From: Setophaga petechia
Lineage: Eukaryota; Chordata; Aves; Passeriformes; Parulidae
NCBI GenBank assembly: GCA_024362935.1
Contig: JANCRA010000018.1
Location: 1,116,001-1,180,000 of the forward strand
Direction of reading: 5' to 3'
DNA: 64,000 nucleotides
The notes beneath the pieces were generated by a model. The model was not told the DNA's origin and did no database searches. It worked only from the letters and a program-made list of their open reading frames with translations. This document shows, in pieces, positions 32,516 to 45,500 of this stretch. The translations under genes and the position numbers were made by a program. Positions within the stretch are counted from its first letter, which is position 1. Each line of letters opens with the position of its first letter.

Positions 32516-35500
32516 AAACATTGACAGGTCCAAGCTGCCATCATCATCATCCCTCACCAGCATCCCACTCCCACCCTGAGCACCTCCTGCAGCCCTCCCT
32601 GCTCTGACAGGCAAACCCTGCTCCCTCCCTCCTGCTCCACCTGAGCCTGATGCTCAGCCAGCTGCTAATTGCTTCTTTTGTGGTCACTTGCCTGATCACT
32701 CTCATTTCCACAGGCAGAGAAAGGATTTCCTCTCCTGGTGGATAATGTCTGCACCCAGGAGAGAGTGACAAAAGCTCCCATGACTATTTCATGACTTCAC
32801 GTAGTGACTGGCACAGCCAGTGGTGAAAGCTCCAGAACTAATCCATCCCTGGTGATTGCTCCAAGATTAGGATAATAAATTACATTTTTTCTCTCTTTTT
32901 TTCCGTGTATTTTTGGCTGGCACAAGAATCAAAAGAGATGGAGAGCTCTCTTGGTCCCTCTCTCACCTGAGATCTCTCCCTCCAAGGCTGACCCACGGCT
33001 CTCTGGGGTTGATCTTGTCAGGCAGAGGAGCTGAGCAAAGCTGTCCCACCCTGGAGGAGCTGCCCCATGTCCTGATGAACAGGGACACCTGAGCACCTGC
33101 AGGGAGATCAGAACCCCTGTGTGCTCCTGGCTGACCATTCCACCTTGCCAGCTCTTCATGAGGAACCCACCAGCCCAGAACCACCCAGCCCCACCCAGCC
33201 ACTCATTCTTTCTGAAGTCTGTGCAATCCTGGCACAACCTCATGAGGATAATTTGTATTTTTTCTGTCAAAGAGCTTGGCTTGCCCAGAATCCAAATTTT
33301 CAACACTTAAGGGACTCCATGGGTGAAGCCTGAAGTATGTAAGGATTTTGGGCATGACCAAGCTGAGGAATTTGTCACATATTAAGCAGAAGGTTGTAAT
33401 TATCTTTGTTATCCTTCACCCAAGGAGACATCTGGGATTTATGTTATTATGTTGTTTTAGGGATGCAACCACAAAAAGCCAAGCTAAACTTATAAAAAGA
33501 CCAAAAAAGAAAAATCCATATTATCATCTATAAAGCTTGACCACAGAACTGAGTAATCTCTGTCCCCAGGAAGAGATGGAAAAGAGGCCATATGAATAGG
33601 CAGGGAGCATCAGACAAAACATAACTTATTCACTTTTAAAATATGCCTTTTCACATTGTTCTATTAGATTCTGCACTTTGCATTCAATGCTGAGCCCTTG
33701 AGTGATTTGTTCTAACTCTGCAATTTTAGGTCTGTAATTTCCAGTGGTGTTATTGCGTAAGAGTGATAAAAATACAGATTTCGCAATTTAATATTTAATG
33801 AGAAGTCTGAAGTTGAAGAGCTATGTTACGATCTGTGGATTTAAATAAAAACACAATATGGTGCTGTTTGGAGATTTCAGAGTTTCTAATGCCCACCTAG
33901 CTCTGAAAATGCTCAGCTCTGAAAATTTGTCTCTTTTACCTTGAAAACAGAAAGTAACCACAGTCAGGCACAGAGTCATAAAACCAACATTAATAAAAAA
34001 GGGGTGAAACAGCCACCAGCAGGTCACTTCTACACAGAAATGACAATTATTGCACTGAGAGGACTCAATTGTTCATCCAGTTACACTGTGCAAATGCAGG
34101 GGTGGGATTTGCATATGCAAATGTTGGTCTTTTCATATTCAGATACATACACCTGCAAAGTGTTTTTTAGAGGTCAGCTGAAAATACTGCCTAAGGAGTT
34201 CAGACTTTTTTAACACATCAGGTATTTTCACAATTACTCATCAGACTGTCTTGCCCTTGTTTTCCAAATCACTCCTTTAAATCAAACTAGCAGGATTACA
34301 AGGGAAAAAATATAATTAACAGATAACAGATTATCCTGAAAGGAAATTAATACAAATTAACAAATTACAAACAAGGAAGAGGAATAGAGAAATCTTAGGG
34401 CTGCATTTTCTCTTGTCATACAGCACCCCTTACCATGACATTACAGAGATCAACCAACAGGAAAGATGAAAGACCTGCTGTGGTCTTCCCTGCTTCAAAC
34501 ACTTCAGAACATGGAATTCATCCAGTGAAGGATCAAAAGTTGCATCTTTCACTGGAACTGCCTCTCGTTTTCACAGCGCACACGCAGGTTACAAATATTT
34601 CTGTGTACGTTCCGTGCATGGGAAATGTCTTTGGCAAGGGCTGAGGCCCCAGGGAGGATGAGTGGAGGCCAAGGTGTTTGCAGGGGACCAGCTGGAGCAG
34701 AATTTTGGCCATTTGCAGTTGCATGTTGTGATACAAGAACAGCTGAAGAGAATTTTGTCTGCAGGAGCACACGCTGCCTCTTGCAAATGCCCTTCAAAAC
34801 ACCACAGTCCAAGAGAAGAGAATGGCCACTCAAAAATGGGGAAAACTGGCAATTTGGACAGGATTGTGGCTCCTTTGGTTGAGCACCTGAGCCCCATAAG
34901 CACATCTGCTTTTCTCAGGGTCTGTGCTCTAGTCATTTTCATGGCAGCCAGAAATGCAAAAATGAAGATAAAGCACTGAATTTCCAAAGATACCAGAGGA
35001 TGAAAGCGTGGTTACAAATTCAGAAGCCAAAAAAAGAGGCCAAGTTCCACAAAGGCTCAGAAGGCCGATACTTGACAGGGCCCCAGGTTGACACCAGAGT
35101 GTAGAAATTCATAATTACTGTCTTGCAGTAATTACTGTCTTGCAGCTCATTTCTTGGGGGACCTGGGAGGTGAAATATGGCTGTGCCACTTGTTCTTATA
35201 ATCCCAGGGTTTGAGACATCCTGCAGGAATTCTGATGGATGAGAAAAGAACCAGTGTCAGGTAGAAGCAAAGAAACATTGAATTTTGCAAACTTCTACCA
35301 ACATAATCAACAGTTTTTTACCTTGCTAAGCCAAACTTACTAAGTTTCAGCCCAAAAAAGTTAAGATGTCTTTAGGAGATGCTGAGGAGGAGTAAATCCA
35401 GTTGAGCACAATTCCCCAGTGGAAATGAGTGAGGTGGTTCAGGATAAGGCCTTGTTCAGGCTGCCCTGGAGCAGGGGCTGGGCAGAGTCCCAGAATAAAG

Positions 35501-37924
35501 CAGGGATTTATCCAAAGCATCTCCTGCATGGATCCACCTTGGGCAGCACCAGAGCCCAGCCAGGGCTGCAGCCAAGATGAACCCAAATGGCCCCAAAATG
35601 CACAAAATGCACCCAAGATGAACCTAAATGGCCCCAAAATGCACGAGCGCTGCCGGGGTCTGTCCCTGGGATCAGCTCTGCTCCATTTGCATCTTGCAGT
35701 TCATTGTCCCATTGCAGCTTTAGCCCAGGCAGTCCCACCCTGCTTGTTTTTCTCTCTGCAGCCCACGGGGTTTGTGCTCTTGGGCTGAGATTTGGATCAT
35801 TTGTCCTTGGTGCCCAGCTGGAGCAGGAATTGTTTTTTCTCCCTGCTCTGTGCACAGAGCTCAGCATCCCCTCATGGGAAGCTCAGACCCACACACTAAA
35901 GCAGCACAGAATGAGAAACATAGAAAAGCCAAAACCTGAGGCATCAAGGACAGTTCTGTGTTTCCTCCCATCCAGTGCTGACTTCTGAGGGGACCTTTGT
36001 CAGTTCACCTTTTTGGGGTAAAAACCAACAGTGAGACACTTTCCACATCCAGACATCTCCTTAGATTGTGTCCTTCCCTCACCCAGGCAGAAGGAGAGAG
36101 GGCAGGCCTAAATCCCAGTTTTTCACCTTTCCCTGCTGTTTTATCATATAGATTATCAGAGTAGGACATTTCAGCATGTACAATTGGTGGCAAAATCAAA
36201 TATTTCCTTTTAAATTAAGGTAGCAGCAGGAAAGCCACCATTTGCTTAGGACACTAACATTTATATCCTTGCTTCTCCTGCAATTTCCAGGATATTTTTG
36301 AGAACAAACTGAACTCAAAACCACAGAACCTGTCTGCACTGCCCTGTGTGTACTTGAGTACCAGTCTGGGTTTGTATTATGCTGCTGTGGCAGAAGAATC
36401 ATAAAAGAACCTCAAAACCACTCCATTAAAAGACAAGTTCTGAGCCCTCACATCAGCAGTTTTCCAAGTGCTGGTGCAGTCAAATGACCCAGCATTGTCA
36501 TCTCTCAGCTCATTTGTGGTTTGGGGAAATGAATCAAGACTTTCCAATGTCTGCTCTGTGGTGAAAGATGCCCACAGATAAGTAGGACTCCTTTTATTAT
36601 CTATATGAAGTGTTATATAAAAAGATATGCATTTCCAAAGAGTGAAATACAGGCAAATCTCGTGAAAAGTTGTGTCTCTCAAAACACATTAAAGGAACTT
36701 TTAAAAACTTTTCTAAATAAAATCCTTAACTCTGGAGATATGCTTGAGGAGGGGAAAAAAATGTAAAAACAAAAAACCAACATAAAGTCTACAAAACCAC
36801 AAGGAAACATAATTTGATGGGAATTGCAGGTCATTCCTCCTGCCATCAAGAAAGGAATTAGGGTGTGGGGGACTGCTTAATGCTCCATCATGTGGAACAT
36901 AAGTCAATAAAATTTTAGTTATTCAGTAAAATGCCATTGCAAAGTCTCCTTGCTTGACTTTGCCAGTGCTGCTCTGCATGTCAGGTCTGAATAACTTTGC
37001 TGGGAACGTTTTCTGTTTGCTCTCCTTATCTGAGCCATTTATTACAATTGATGCAACAATGTGTTATCACATCAATATTAATAGGAACACACCGATAATA
37101 AGATGGCTTTTCATGTTTCACAGTCATGCGTGGAAATTGTATTCCGTCATACAAAATATTTCATAAATTACTGGCAAATTGTGGTAAAACACAGTAATTC
37201 AATAACATCACAACATACAAAGAAGTCAAAAATAATAAGTCTAATCTTAAATGTGGTTTTTTTTTGTCTGGGTGATACACAAAAAAATTGATGGAATAAA
37301 TTAAACTGATTCTGGATGAGCACAAAATCTCCAAAGGGTATGCAACAGGAATCTCCTGCATACAGAGATTAATGTCTCCACAATCAGCTCACTTAAGGCT
37401 GCAAGGAGCAGAAACTCTGTGAGGAACAACACACCAACAATTACTGACAACTGAGACCAAAAAAAAAGGATGGAAACCACACCAAATTTCAGATTAATAA
37501 ATAGCCAGGCAAGCTAAGTGCAAATTAACACAATCACCAAGAAACAGGTGATCTGCATGACCTGTAAGTGGGAAATATGGCCTCAGTAATAAAAGAATCA
37601 ATGAGGAATCAGCCAGAAGAACACTTCTTTCCTGCATGGCATATTTGCTGCCTAAAGGTCAGGTAAAATGAATTGTTATCAGCACCTGGCAGCCACACAG
37701 GGATGCAGAAACATCCAGCTCCACATCCCCATTGGCCAGGCATCCCTTACCCTCAGCAGGTTGTAGTGGCTAAAACTTCACCCTGTTCTCAAAAAAAGGA
37801 CTGCACTGAGGACAGGGATTTGAAATTCAATATATAATTAGCTATTCACAGCTGGAATAGTCACTTGCCATTCTGAAGCAGACAGCAGGAAAAACAAAGG
37901 AGAAGGGAGGGTTTTCACACACTC
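32516..37924. other. Unique DNA with two small tandem duplications
   Basis: A 17-bp tandem duplication (TAATTACTGTCTTGCAG twice) lies at 35112-35145. A roughly 41-bp duplication (CCAAGATGAACCCAAATGGC and on) lies at 35572-35643. Overlapping frames of 118-133 codons at 34549-34987 and 35429-35988 are on both strands and lack domains. No gene was recognised. Confidence 0.45.
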
Positions 37925-38470
37925 TGCACAGCGCCAGCTCTGCAGGACACGGAGATTCTGCGGAGGGAGCGGCGCAAATGTCAGTGACACGGTGACATTT
38001 CATTTCTCACCAAGGTTTCGCTGGTGAGGTGCAGCCCAGGCGTTACTCACAGTCTAATTTTAGGCACTGCTCCCTCCACAGAGCCTTGGGCAGACAGAAA
38101 CCCCCGAGGTGGAGCCCCCAGAGCTGCAGGGCAGCAGCTGACTCCCATCCAAAGGCGTCACCGCGCCGGCTCCGTGTCACGCCTTGGGCCAGAGCATCCG
38201 CGGATGCAATGACACGGGGAGAGGGCAGAGCAGGCTCAGGGATGAATGAAAGATAAAGCTGGACATCTGCCAGCTGCAAACTCCAAAATAAAAGTCCCAA
38301 TCCAATAGGCCAGACGTGATTTATGCCTGGTATTTAGTAACATAAACACCGCGTGCGTTGAACAAGATTTATGTGCAATTTGGGCACTGCTTGTACCCGA
38401 ATCCATCTTTAAATTAGAAACACCACACGCCTCTGACCAGGGAAAAACAACCAAGCCCTAAACCCAGGTA
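37925..38470. promoter_or_regulatory. CpG-retaining segment, candidate enhancer or promoter
   Basis: By my count about 25 CpGs fall in roughly 550 bp, in a window where CpG is generally scarce. Dense points are GGAGCGGCGC, GGCGTCACCGCGCCGG, CATCCGCGGATG and CACCGCGTGCG. An inverted repeat, AAATGTCA and TGACATTT, lies at 37976-38000. The right half passes into AT-rich sequence with homeobox-like motifs (GATTTATG, TTTAAATTAG) that continues to about 38720. I see no exon attached to it. Candidate roles are a developmental enhancer or the promoter of an unannotated non-coding RNA. Confidence 0.35.
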
Positions 38471-40652
38471 AAGCAGAATATGACAACGAGCTGGAAAGAG
38501 TAACATTTTTGCATGTCAAAATTAATAAATGTCATATCTTTTGCTCATGCAGAAAAAAAATGCAAGGTCACTTTCAGCAGCTCCAGTGAGCACTAGCATA
38601 CTGTATGTGGGGTTTTAACATAATATAAAGCCATCTGGTATGGAAACTCGAGCTCAGCAGATGCATTTGGAAAACAGAGCATTCATTTTTATTGTGCACT
38701 AAAATTACATTTAAAGTGTGCTCAAAAGCATAACTAAAACAGATTGTCCCTTCCAGCATTCGTGTTGCAGGCATTGATGGGGCCTCTGTTTGTGGAGTCT
38801 GTGTTCAGACCTTTGGTCTGCCTCCTCTCCCTGTCATAATATTAAAAGGGAAACATCTTTCTTTCTGATAAATACAACTCTAAATAATCATCTAAATGCT
38901 CTCTTATGCTTGTTAGCTATTCAGATTTTCCTAAGGAAATACAGTATTCTATTTCAAAGTTTGTGCTCAATGAAAATCCATTTGACCAGAAAAGCAAAGC
39001 ATTACAGGCTGACTGGTTTTTCTATTAGCTGCATTAATTCTAGGTTTTCACAGCAAAATAATTATATAAGATAGAAAGGCAGACAACAATATAAGGTATT
39101 TTCTCTTCCTGGTACTGAAAAAAACCCACAGATCTGGAACAGTGATAACACCATACCCAGCACCTTTTTTAGTAACAAGTTCATCTAGAACCTGTTATTA
39201 TGACTCCACACTTTTGGAGTTTCAGTGTGATTAGGTTCTGTCTCTAGAGACTGGAAATTGATTACCTTCAACAAAAAAAAAGACAATCCTAACTAAACCA
39301 GCAGAATATTTGGTCTTGCATACAAAGCACGGTAATTTAAGAAGTGAAAACAATTCTTGATCTCTTTGTAAGATTTCAGGGAGACAAAATGTTCCAACAC
39401 ACTTTTCAGTCAGAGTGGTCCCAAATCAATAGGGGCAGTAATGTTTACTTTATCTGGTGAAGAGGGCAATGTAAGGAAACAATCTCAAAAGTGACTGCCT
39501 TTTCCATAAATCAGAATTAACCTACAAGAAACTTTGAATTTGAAGACTTGAAACTTGAACTTTGAAGACTTTTAAAAAGCTGTCAAATATTTTTTTTTGG
39601 TTGGTCAACTCTTTCCAAAAACCCACCCTCACGAATTCTAAATTTTTTAGTGTTTGCGAAGAGAATTCCCCATCACCATCAACTTTCCCTTCATTTCTGC
39701 TAAGCCAAGTTTACATCCCAGAGAGTCACAGCTTTAATGTGCTTTGAAAAGTTCCCTGGATTTACTCCTCTTTGCTCCCCTCCTGCTTCCAGACCCACAC
39801 ATACCTCTGCTCTTACCTTACTCGTGACTTAGGTGGCTCAGACCAGAGGATCTCCATGACTCCAAATTCTTGTTTCTCTCCCAGATCTTCCGTCACAAGT
39901 GGAATATTGCCAGCACAGATCCCATCCTGCCCCTGCCAGGAAAGGATTTACCCATTCCTGAGCTGCAACAGTGCTGGCTCTTTTCCCTTTTTTTGCCTTC
40001 CCTAAATTCCAGCTCTCAATATCTCCTATAATGCAGTTGTCAAGTTTATAATTCACATTTGCTATAAGCCTTTAAATGATGCTCTCGATGAAGGGTGTTA
40101 CATCCATAAAATATAATAAATGCATGAGTTGGATTGTATATCAGCAATATTCCTCCTTGGAAACTTATCTTTAATGTTGAAGCTCTGGAAAACATAGAAC
40201 TGTCATATTTAACTTTCTTTCCTGTTCTACCCCTTCAGTGTCACAGATTCATGAGGTGGCTTTCAAGACTCTTTTGTTGTCACATGAACCAGTTTGATTC
40301 CAATACCAAAAAAAAAAAAAAAAAAACCAACAACAAACCAAAAGAAAAAACCCCATTAAATACTGGGGTTTTCTATTGTTTGCAGAGAATGAAAATATAA
40401 TTGCACCTGGCAGAGGTATGGAACTGCTGAAAGTGCAATCGATTCTGAACCTATGGGCCCAGAGTAAGAGCAGAGAGAGATCTGAGAGCCCAATTATATC
40501 AAAAGTGATCTGAGAAGTGCAGTGAATTTCTAGAAATGTCCTGCTTGTCATCTTGTGTTACTGAATGTGGGTGGTTAAATCAGTGACTGGCTGAATATTC
40601 CCGAGGATCTCACCATGCCCTTGGAAAGAGCAGCTCATCCAATGAGTTGCAA
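38471..40652. other. Unique AT-rich DNA
   Basis: A 19-A run followed by CAAC-rich sequence lies at 40308-40340. The first 250 bp continue the conserved-looking AT-rich sequence from the left. No gene was recognised. Confidence 0.4.
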
Positions 40653-41039
40653 TGTAGCCATGATATTGTCTGAAAAATCCTTTCCTTAGGATTTTTCCTC
40701 CTGAGAAGCTGAGAGGCCTCAGGAACAAAATGTAAACAATTATTATCTGCTGCTGTGGAATGCAACAGGTGCATCTGTGGTTGGTCTCCTGTGGTTGTTT
40801 CTAATTAATGGCCAATCACAGCCCAGCTGGCTCTGACTCTCTGTCCGAGACACAAGCCTTTGTGATTCATTCCTTCTTTTTCTACTCTTAGCCAGCCTTC
40901 TGATGAAATCCTTTCTTCTATTCTTTTAGTATAGCTTTAATATAACAAATATCATAAAATAATAAATCAGCCTTCTGAAACACGGAGTCAGATCCTCATC
41001 TCTTCCCTCATCCTCGGACCCCTGTGAACACGGTCACAC
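40653..41039 (+). mobile_element. ERVL-type solo LTR
   Basis: The element starts TGTAGCCATGATATTG and ends in GGTCACAC, 387 bp. It carries the block GGCCAATCACAGCC, the phrase TTCTTTTAGTATAGCTTTAA, and an AATAAA polyadenylation signal at 40962-40967 followed by CAGCCTTCTGAAACACGGAG. It shares this layout with the inverted copy at 52896-53280 and resembles the passerine ERVL LTRs I know. No internal retroviral sequence flanks it. The flanking 5-mers (TGCAA and AGCAC) match at only three positions, so the target duplication is degraded. Confidence 0.85.
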
Positions 41040-41184
41040 AGCACCTTTTCAATTCTGTTCTCTCTGCTCCTCCACCTTTCAGATGCTGCTCCCAGAGCTA
41101 CAGAGAGCTGCTGGAGCCAGGGCTGCAGCCCGTGGCTGGTTTGGGAAGGCAGTGGATGGCACAGGTGGCACAACATTTGCTGTG
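41040..41184. other. Unique DNA between LTR and CpG cluster
   Basis: GC-rich unique sequence without a recognisable exon. Confidence 0.3.
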
Positions 41185-41440
41185 TCCTCAGCGGGCGCCG
41201 CTGGCGCCACAGGTGCCGCCGTGTTCACAGCCACGAATAAATGAAAGGACACAGCACAGAATCAGGCTGCAAATTTTTTAATCTACTCGTCAAGAGTTAT
41301 TTGAAGGATTAATTATGTTCAGCTACTGGCTGGCTCTCCGTTCTGGCCTGTACGATCACAAATTGCATTTGTCAGAACAACGGGGTGGTTTAATGCGCGT
41401 GAGCCGCGTGTGTCGTGCTCAGGGCGCTGGGAGGGTTGTG
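41185..41440. promoter_or_regulatory. Second CpG cluster, candidate regulatory element
   Basis: About 17 CpGs by my count lie in 256 bp, grouped at GCGGGCGCCGCTGGCGCC near 41190 and GCGCGTGAGCCGCGTGTG near 41395. The AT-rich middle carries GGATTAATTATG and AAATTGCATTTG, homeobox- and POU-like. It is bounded by an ERVL LTR on the left and CR1 on the right, neither of which explains the composition. Confidence 0.3.
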
Positions 41441-41444
41441 GTGT

Positions 41445-41784
41445 GTGACAATCCACCACTCCATGGCCTTCCAGACCTGAAGGGAGGGTGGAGTGGGACT
41501 TTTCACAGGGGCATGGAGTGACAGGACAGGGGGAATGGGTTCACACTGAGAGACAGGAGGTTTAGATGGGAAATTGGGAAGGAATTCCTCCCTGTGAGGG
41601 TGAGCAGGCCCTGGCACAGGTGCCCAGAGCAGCTGTGGCTGCCCTTGGATCCCTGGAAGTGTCCAAGGCCTGGCTGGATGGGGCTTGGAGCAGCCTGGAA
41701 TAGTGGAAGGTGTCCCTGCCTATGGTAGGTGGTGGAACTGGGTGATCTTTAAGATCCCTTCCAACCCAAACCATTTCACAATTT
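41445..41784 (+). mobile_element. CR1 LINE 3' fragment
   Basis: The CR1 order is complete from GGCCTTCCAGACCTGAAGGG through GGCATGGAGTGACAGGACAG, GAATTCCTCCCTGTGAGGGT, CCAGAGCAGCTGTGGCTGCC and CCCTTCCAACCCAAACCATT. The terminal 8-bp units are degraded to TTTCACAATTTT. One of the longer copies in the window, still lacking any intact ORF. Confidence 0.93.
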
Positions 41785-42382
41785 TAATATTCACAGACTT
41801 CCACTGTCCCTGCAATGCCATCTGCATAGAGCCCTGCATGAATCTGGAGAATAAAACATTAATAACATAATTCTGTCATTCAAGAGAAAAATTTGAGGCT
41901 GAAGATGGCAAATCAGCCTGGAAGTGAATACAACAAGGTAATGAACTCTTGGATGGACAAGCTTCAGAAGCAGTAACGATTCTGGCAGTCACAGGGAGGG
42001 CTGTCTGCTTTCTGTTAGAAGCAAAGAACAATCCAGGAGCTCTTAAGGTTTGACATTTACAGAAGGTCAGGCTACAGACTCTCTTCTGGCCTTAAACAAT
42101 GCAAACAAAAGGAGTTTTCCCTCTCATAAATTTTTGTTAGACGAGATACTCTTAGAATCTCTGGAGCTGTGCACAGACACTCTGGATGAATATATTTCCA
42201 TCTTTTAGGCCCAAGGTAGGTGTGGAAAAGAGAAAGAACAGATCTCAACATACAGGAGTAACTTCCCTGAGAAGTATTTCTCATTTCTCTTTTAAAAATA
42301 AATATATGGTAATAAAAACACTGAGGAATGATGCAGAAGCAGCACCACAAACAGCAGCAATTGTACCATTTATTTACCAGTG
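41785..42382. other. Unique DNA, no gene recognised
   Basis: Short chance frames only. Confidence 0.4.
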
Positions 42383-42560
42383 TCATGGAACCACAGAGTG
42401 GTTTGGGTTTGAAGGGGCCTTAAAGCCCATCCAGGTCCACCCCTGCCATGGGCAGGGACATATCCCACTGTCCCAGGCTGCTCCCAGCCCTGTCCAACCT
42501 GGCCTTCCAGGGATGGAGCAGCCACAGCTGCTCTGGGCAACCAATTTTCCCTCAAATCTT
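42383..42560 (-). mobile_element. CR1 LINE 3' end fragment
   Basis: TCATGGAACCACAGAGTGGT, then CCATGGGCAGGGACATATCC, then ATGGAGCAGCCACAGCTGCT and CTGGGCAACC read as the reverse complement of CR1. It is truncated at about 42560 in the block that would encode the AGATTTRAGG stretch of the sense strand. Confidence 0.93.
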
Positions 42561-45500
42561 AAATTAAATAAACAAAAAATAAACCTATCCATTCCCTTAT
42601 GGAATTCTGGATCTTGTAACCAGCTATGTTTCACAATAAAATATCTGTATATATGTACCTCAGTTGTACAGAAGTTGCATCTTCTGCCTTGATTAAACAG
42701 CAACAGCTGTTAATCACTAAATTTCCACAGGCATGACCCTGACTGTCCTTTGTATTTAGGTCCAAGCCACACATAAATTAAAATAATGATGAACTCCATT
42801 AAAATAAGGCAGTGAACCCCAGCTCCAAAGGTTTGTTTTCTTTGCCAACATCTACAAATAACTCCTCAGTTTTAATGAGATTTTTCTCTGTTTACCATGC
42901 ATCCAATTAGGGAGCACTTCTTCTCTCTGTGCTTTACAATTTTGAGAAGTTTTAGGCAGAGAAACCCAAAGGAAAGAGGCTGACAGTGCTGCAGAAAAGA
43001 GCAAGATTTAATATATACAGTGGAGCTGCATTTTATATAGGATGTTCTGGCATAAGACAATGACTTTTGCTGGAATTAATTGTGTGGATGCAGAGCTGAA
43101 GTTTAACCTGGGGTAATTTGGTGAGGAAGGAGAGGTCAGTGTCACTGGGAGTGAAAGTTCTCCCTCACAAAAATTGTGATTTGGAGCTGTGCTTCATTAG
43201 GCTAAAGGTAATAATGAAATAATTGTGGTTTACAGTCTGTGCTTATACAGAGCTGCAAAAGAGCAAATTTACCCCAAAGGTGAATTTGGGCAGAGGGGTA
43301 AGACAAGAAACCTCCCCTCCCCAGGGCTCTGAAACTGCTACACAGGTGGATGTGGATGAAGTTTACATGCAAGACCCGGAGTATTTAACCAGAATGATCA
43401 ACATTTACACAAAACACCATTGGTTTAAGCTACTGTTTGCATTTCCAATGTTTCTACAGCTTCAAAATATTTCTTTAAAATCTGTGGCTTCCCCCCCCCC
43501 AAAGTTTTCACCCAGGTGACACTGCCAGTCTCACATTGGGAAGCAGCACAAGACATCATCAAAATATCTTCATTATTTCAGGAGGAATTACCACCTCTTA
43601 ACGATTTTAGAATTGATTTCCACCAGGCAGTGAGTACAGGAGGTTGGCCCCAGCCCTGCACAGCTGACATGTCACCTGTGGTTGTGACAAAGCCACCACA
43701 ATGGGACAGTGTCTGCTTTGTCAAACATTTAAAGTGTTTGTGGAAGGACCTACTTCAGCTCCATGGCAGCGCCTCACATTTGGCACTGGATGCTAAAATC
43801 CCTTGCAACAACACACTCCAAACTCCTGAGGGCTCCCACTGTGCTCTCCCCAGGAGAAAAATGGAGATTACAGCAGCTTGTCTCCCACAGTAATAACACC
43901 AACTTAAACAGAGATGAAAGAAAAGAGGGAAAGGTAACAAGGGTGAATCTTTTTTGCTCTCTGATTAAATCAAATCTTTACTCAGACAAGAGTCCTTGCT
44001 TCTCCTGAGCTCTATTTTAAAGTCTGAGTTCAAATACAATATCAAATGGTGTTTCCTTTTCTCTCCTGAAGGAGAGATCAGTAGAAATGGTGTGGTGGTG
44101 AGCAGGCATCACCACCTAGCTGAGGAAATTTGGGTCTGAGAGAGACAACTTTATACCCATTAAATCATAACAGACACAGAAAATACAGAAAAGGGCAGAC
44201 ACAAAGCCAAGGCATGAAAAGCAAAGAACAGCTTGTCTCCCTCCAGACCCAGGACACTTTTAAATCTCCTTTTACCTGAATTCTCCAATCAGGTCTCTGG
44301 ATGATTAAAGAGGCACCTGTGAGGGCAAAGTTTTCTATTAACTAACAAACTTAGTTATAAGTGAAACACGCTTGGACAGAGCAGAAAAAAATCCAGATAT
44401 TAACACAATACTCACCTGCACAAGAGGAAGTCTTTGGGATGAATTCGGATAAATAACTCAGCCCGTTCCAAAAATTCTGTGATGTAGTTGACAGCTCAGA
44501 GATCTTGCACCCCTTGCATCCTCTGTCACAAAGGCCAGTCTTGTCACCTTGCACCACTCTGGTACCAGATCTTCTTTATCCAGTTCTACCCAAAAAGCCA
44601 ACAAATCACTCCCTCTCTCTCATTATCCCATAAAATTCCTGTATTATTTAGGCTGAGTTATGAAACCTCTTTTATTTCTGAAACCTCCTCCATCCTGATG
44701 GTAATAAACCAAGGATGTTGACATTAATTTTACCATTCTCCATTGAGCTGGCACCCCCAGGATGCTGCAATTCCCATACTGGAAATGCACTTGAGTGAAC
44801 TTCCTATAATGAAAACTTCATTAGAAAATTTAGACTTCAATTAAAATGTGAAACAGCCAGAGTTAAAATACCATTTGTGGTGAAACTGTTCTGCTAAATG
44901 CAAGATTCCAAGACACTAAACAGAATGGATCTGGTTATTACATCGAGTTTTATCTGTTTTTCTGATCAGTACTAAATGCCATTTGAGACAAAAAAATCCC
45001 CATATATTCAGTGCAATATCAAGCTGATACATTAGTTGATTATTATTTTCTCGTTACAATTTTTAAGGAGTCCTAAAGATTTATGTGAGTAACTTGTGTT
45101 TTGTGCTGACAGCAATTTTGCATTGCACTTTCTCACTCCTGTGATTTGCTTAATTTGGTTTTATATTTGCAAGTCCTCGAACATAACTCGCCCTGATTAA
45201 AGAAGGAAGAAAATCCTCCCCTCAAACCCAGTTTTAATTTCTCAAATTGTGCTCTGATTACCCTTTTAGTGAGAATTCTACTGACAAATTTCTGCCAGAA
45301 TGTTTCTTTTTTCCCTCATGTTCCCACACTAAGACAACTTTTAACTTACAGCTAAGACAATTTGAATTCAAAACGTTGAGATAATCAAAAGAACGAGGCA
45401 GTCTATGAAATATTTCAGTGTCATCAGTTTTGCACAGGGTTCCTTTTGCTGAAGCTGTAAATATTCAAACCAGGTGAAGAAATAATTTATGGGCCATTTG

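Noticed and set aside
35744..35761. Strong splice-acceptor-like tract ending CTCTCTGCAG
   Set aside because: No matching donor at exon distance and no open frame with recognisable content downstream.
34549..35988. Dense overlapping frames up to 133 codons
   Set aside because: Frames overlap on both strands without domains; the DNA is merely more GC-rich with fewer stops.
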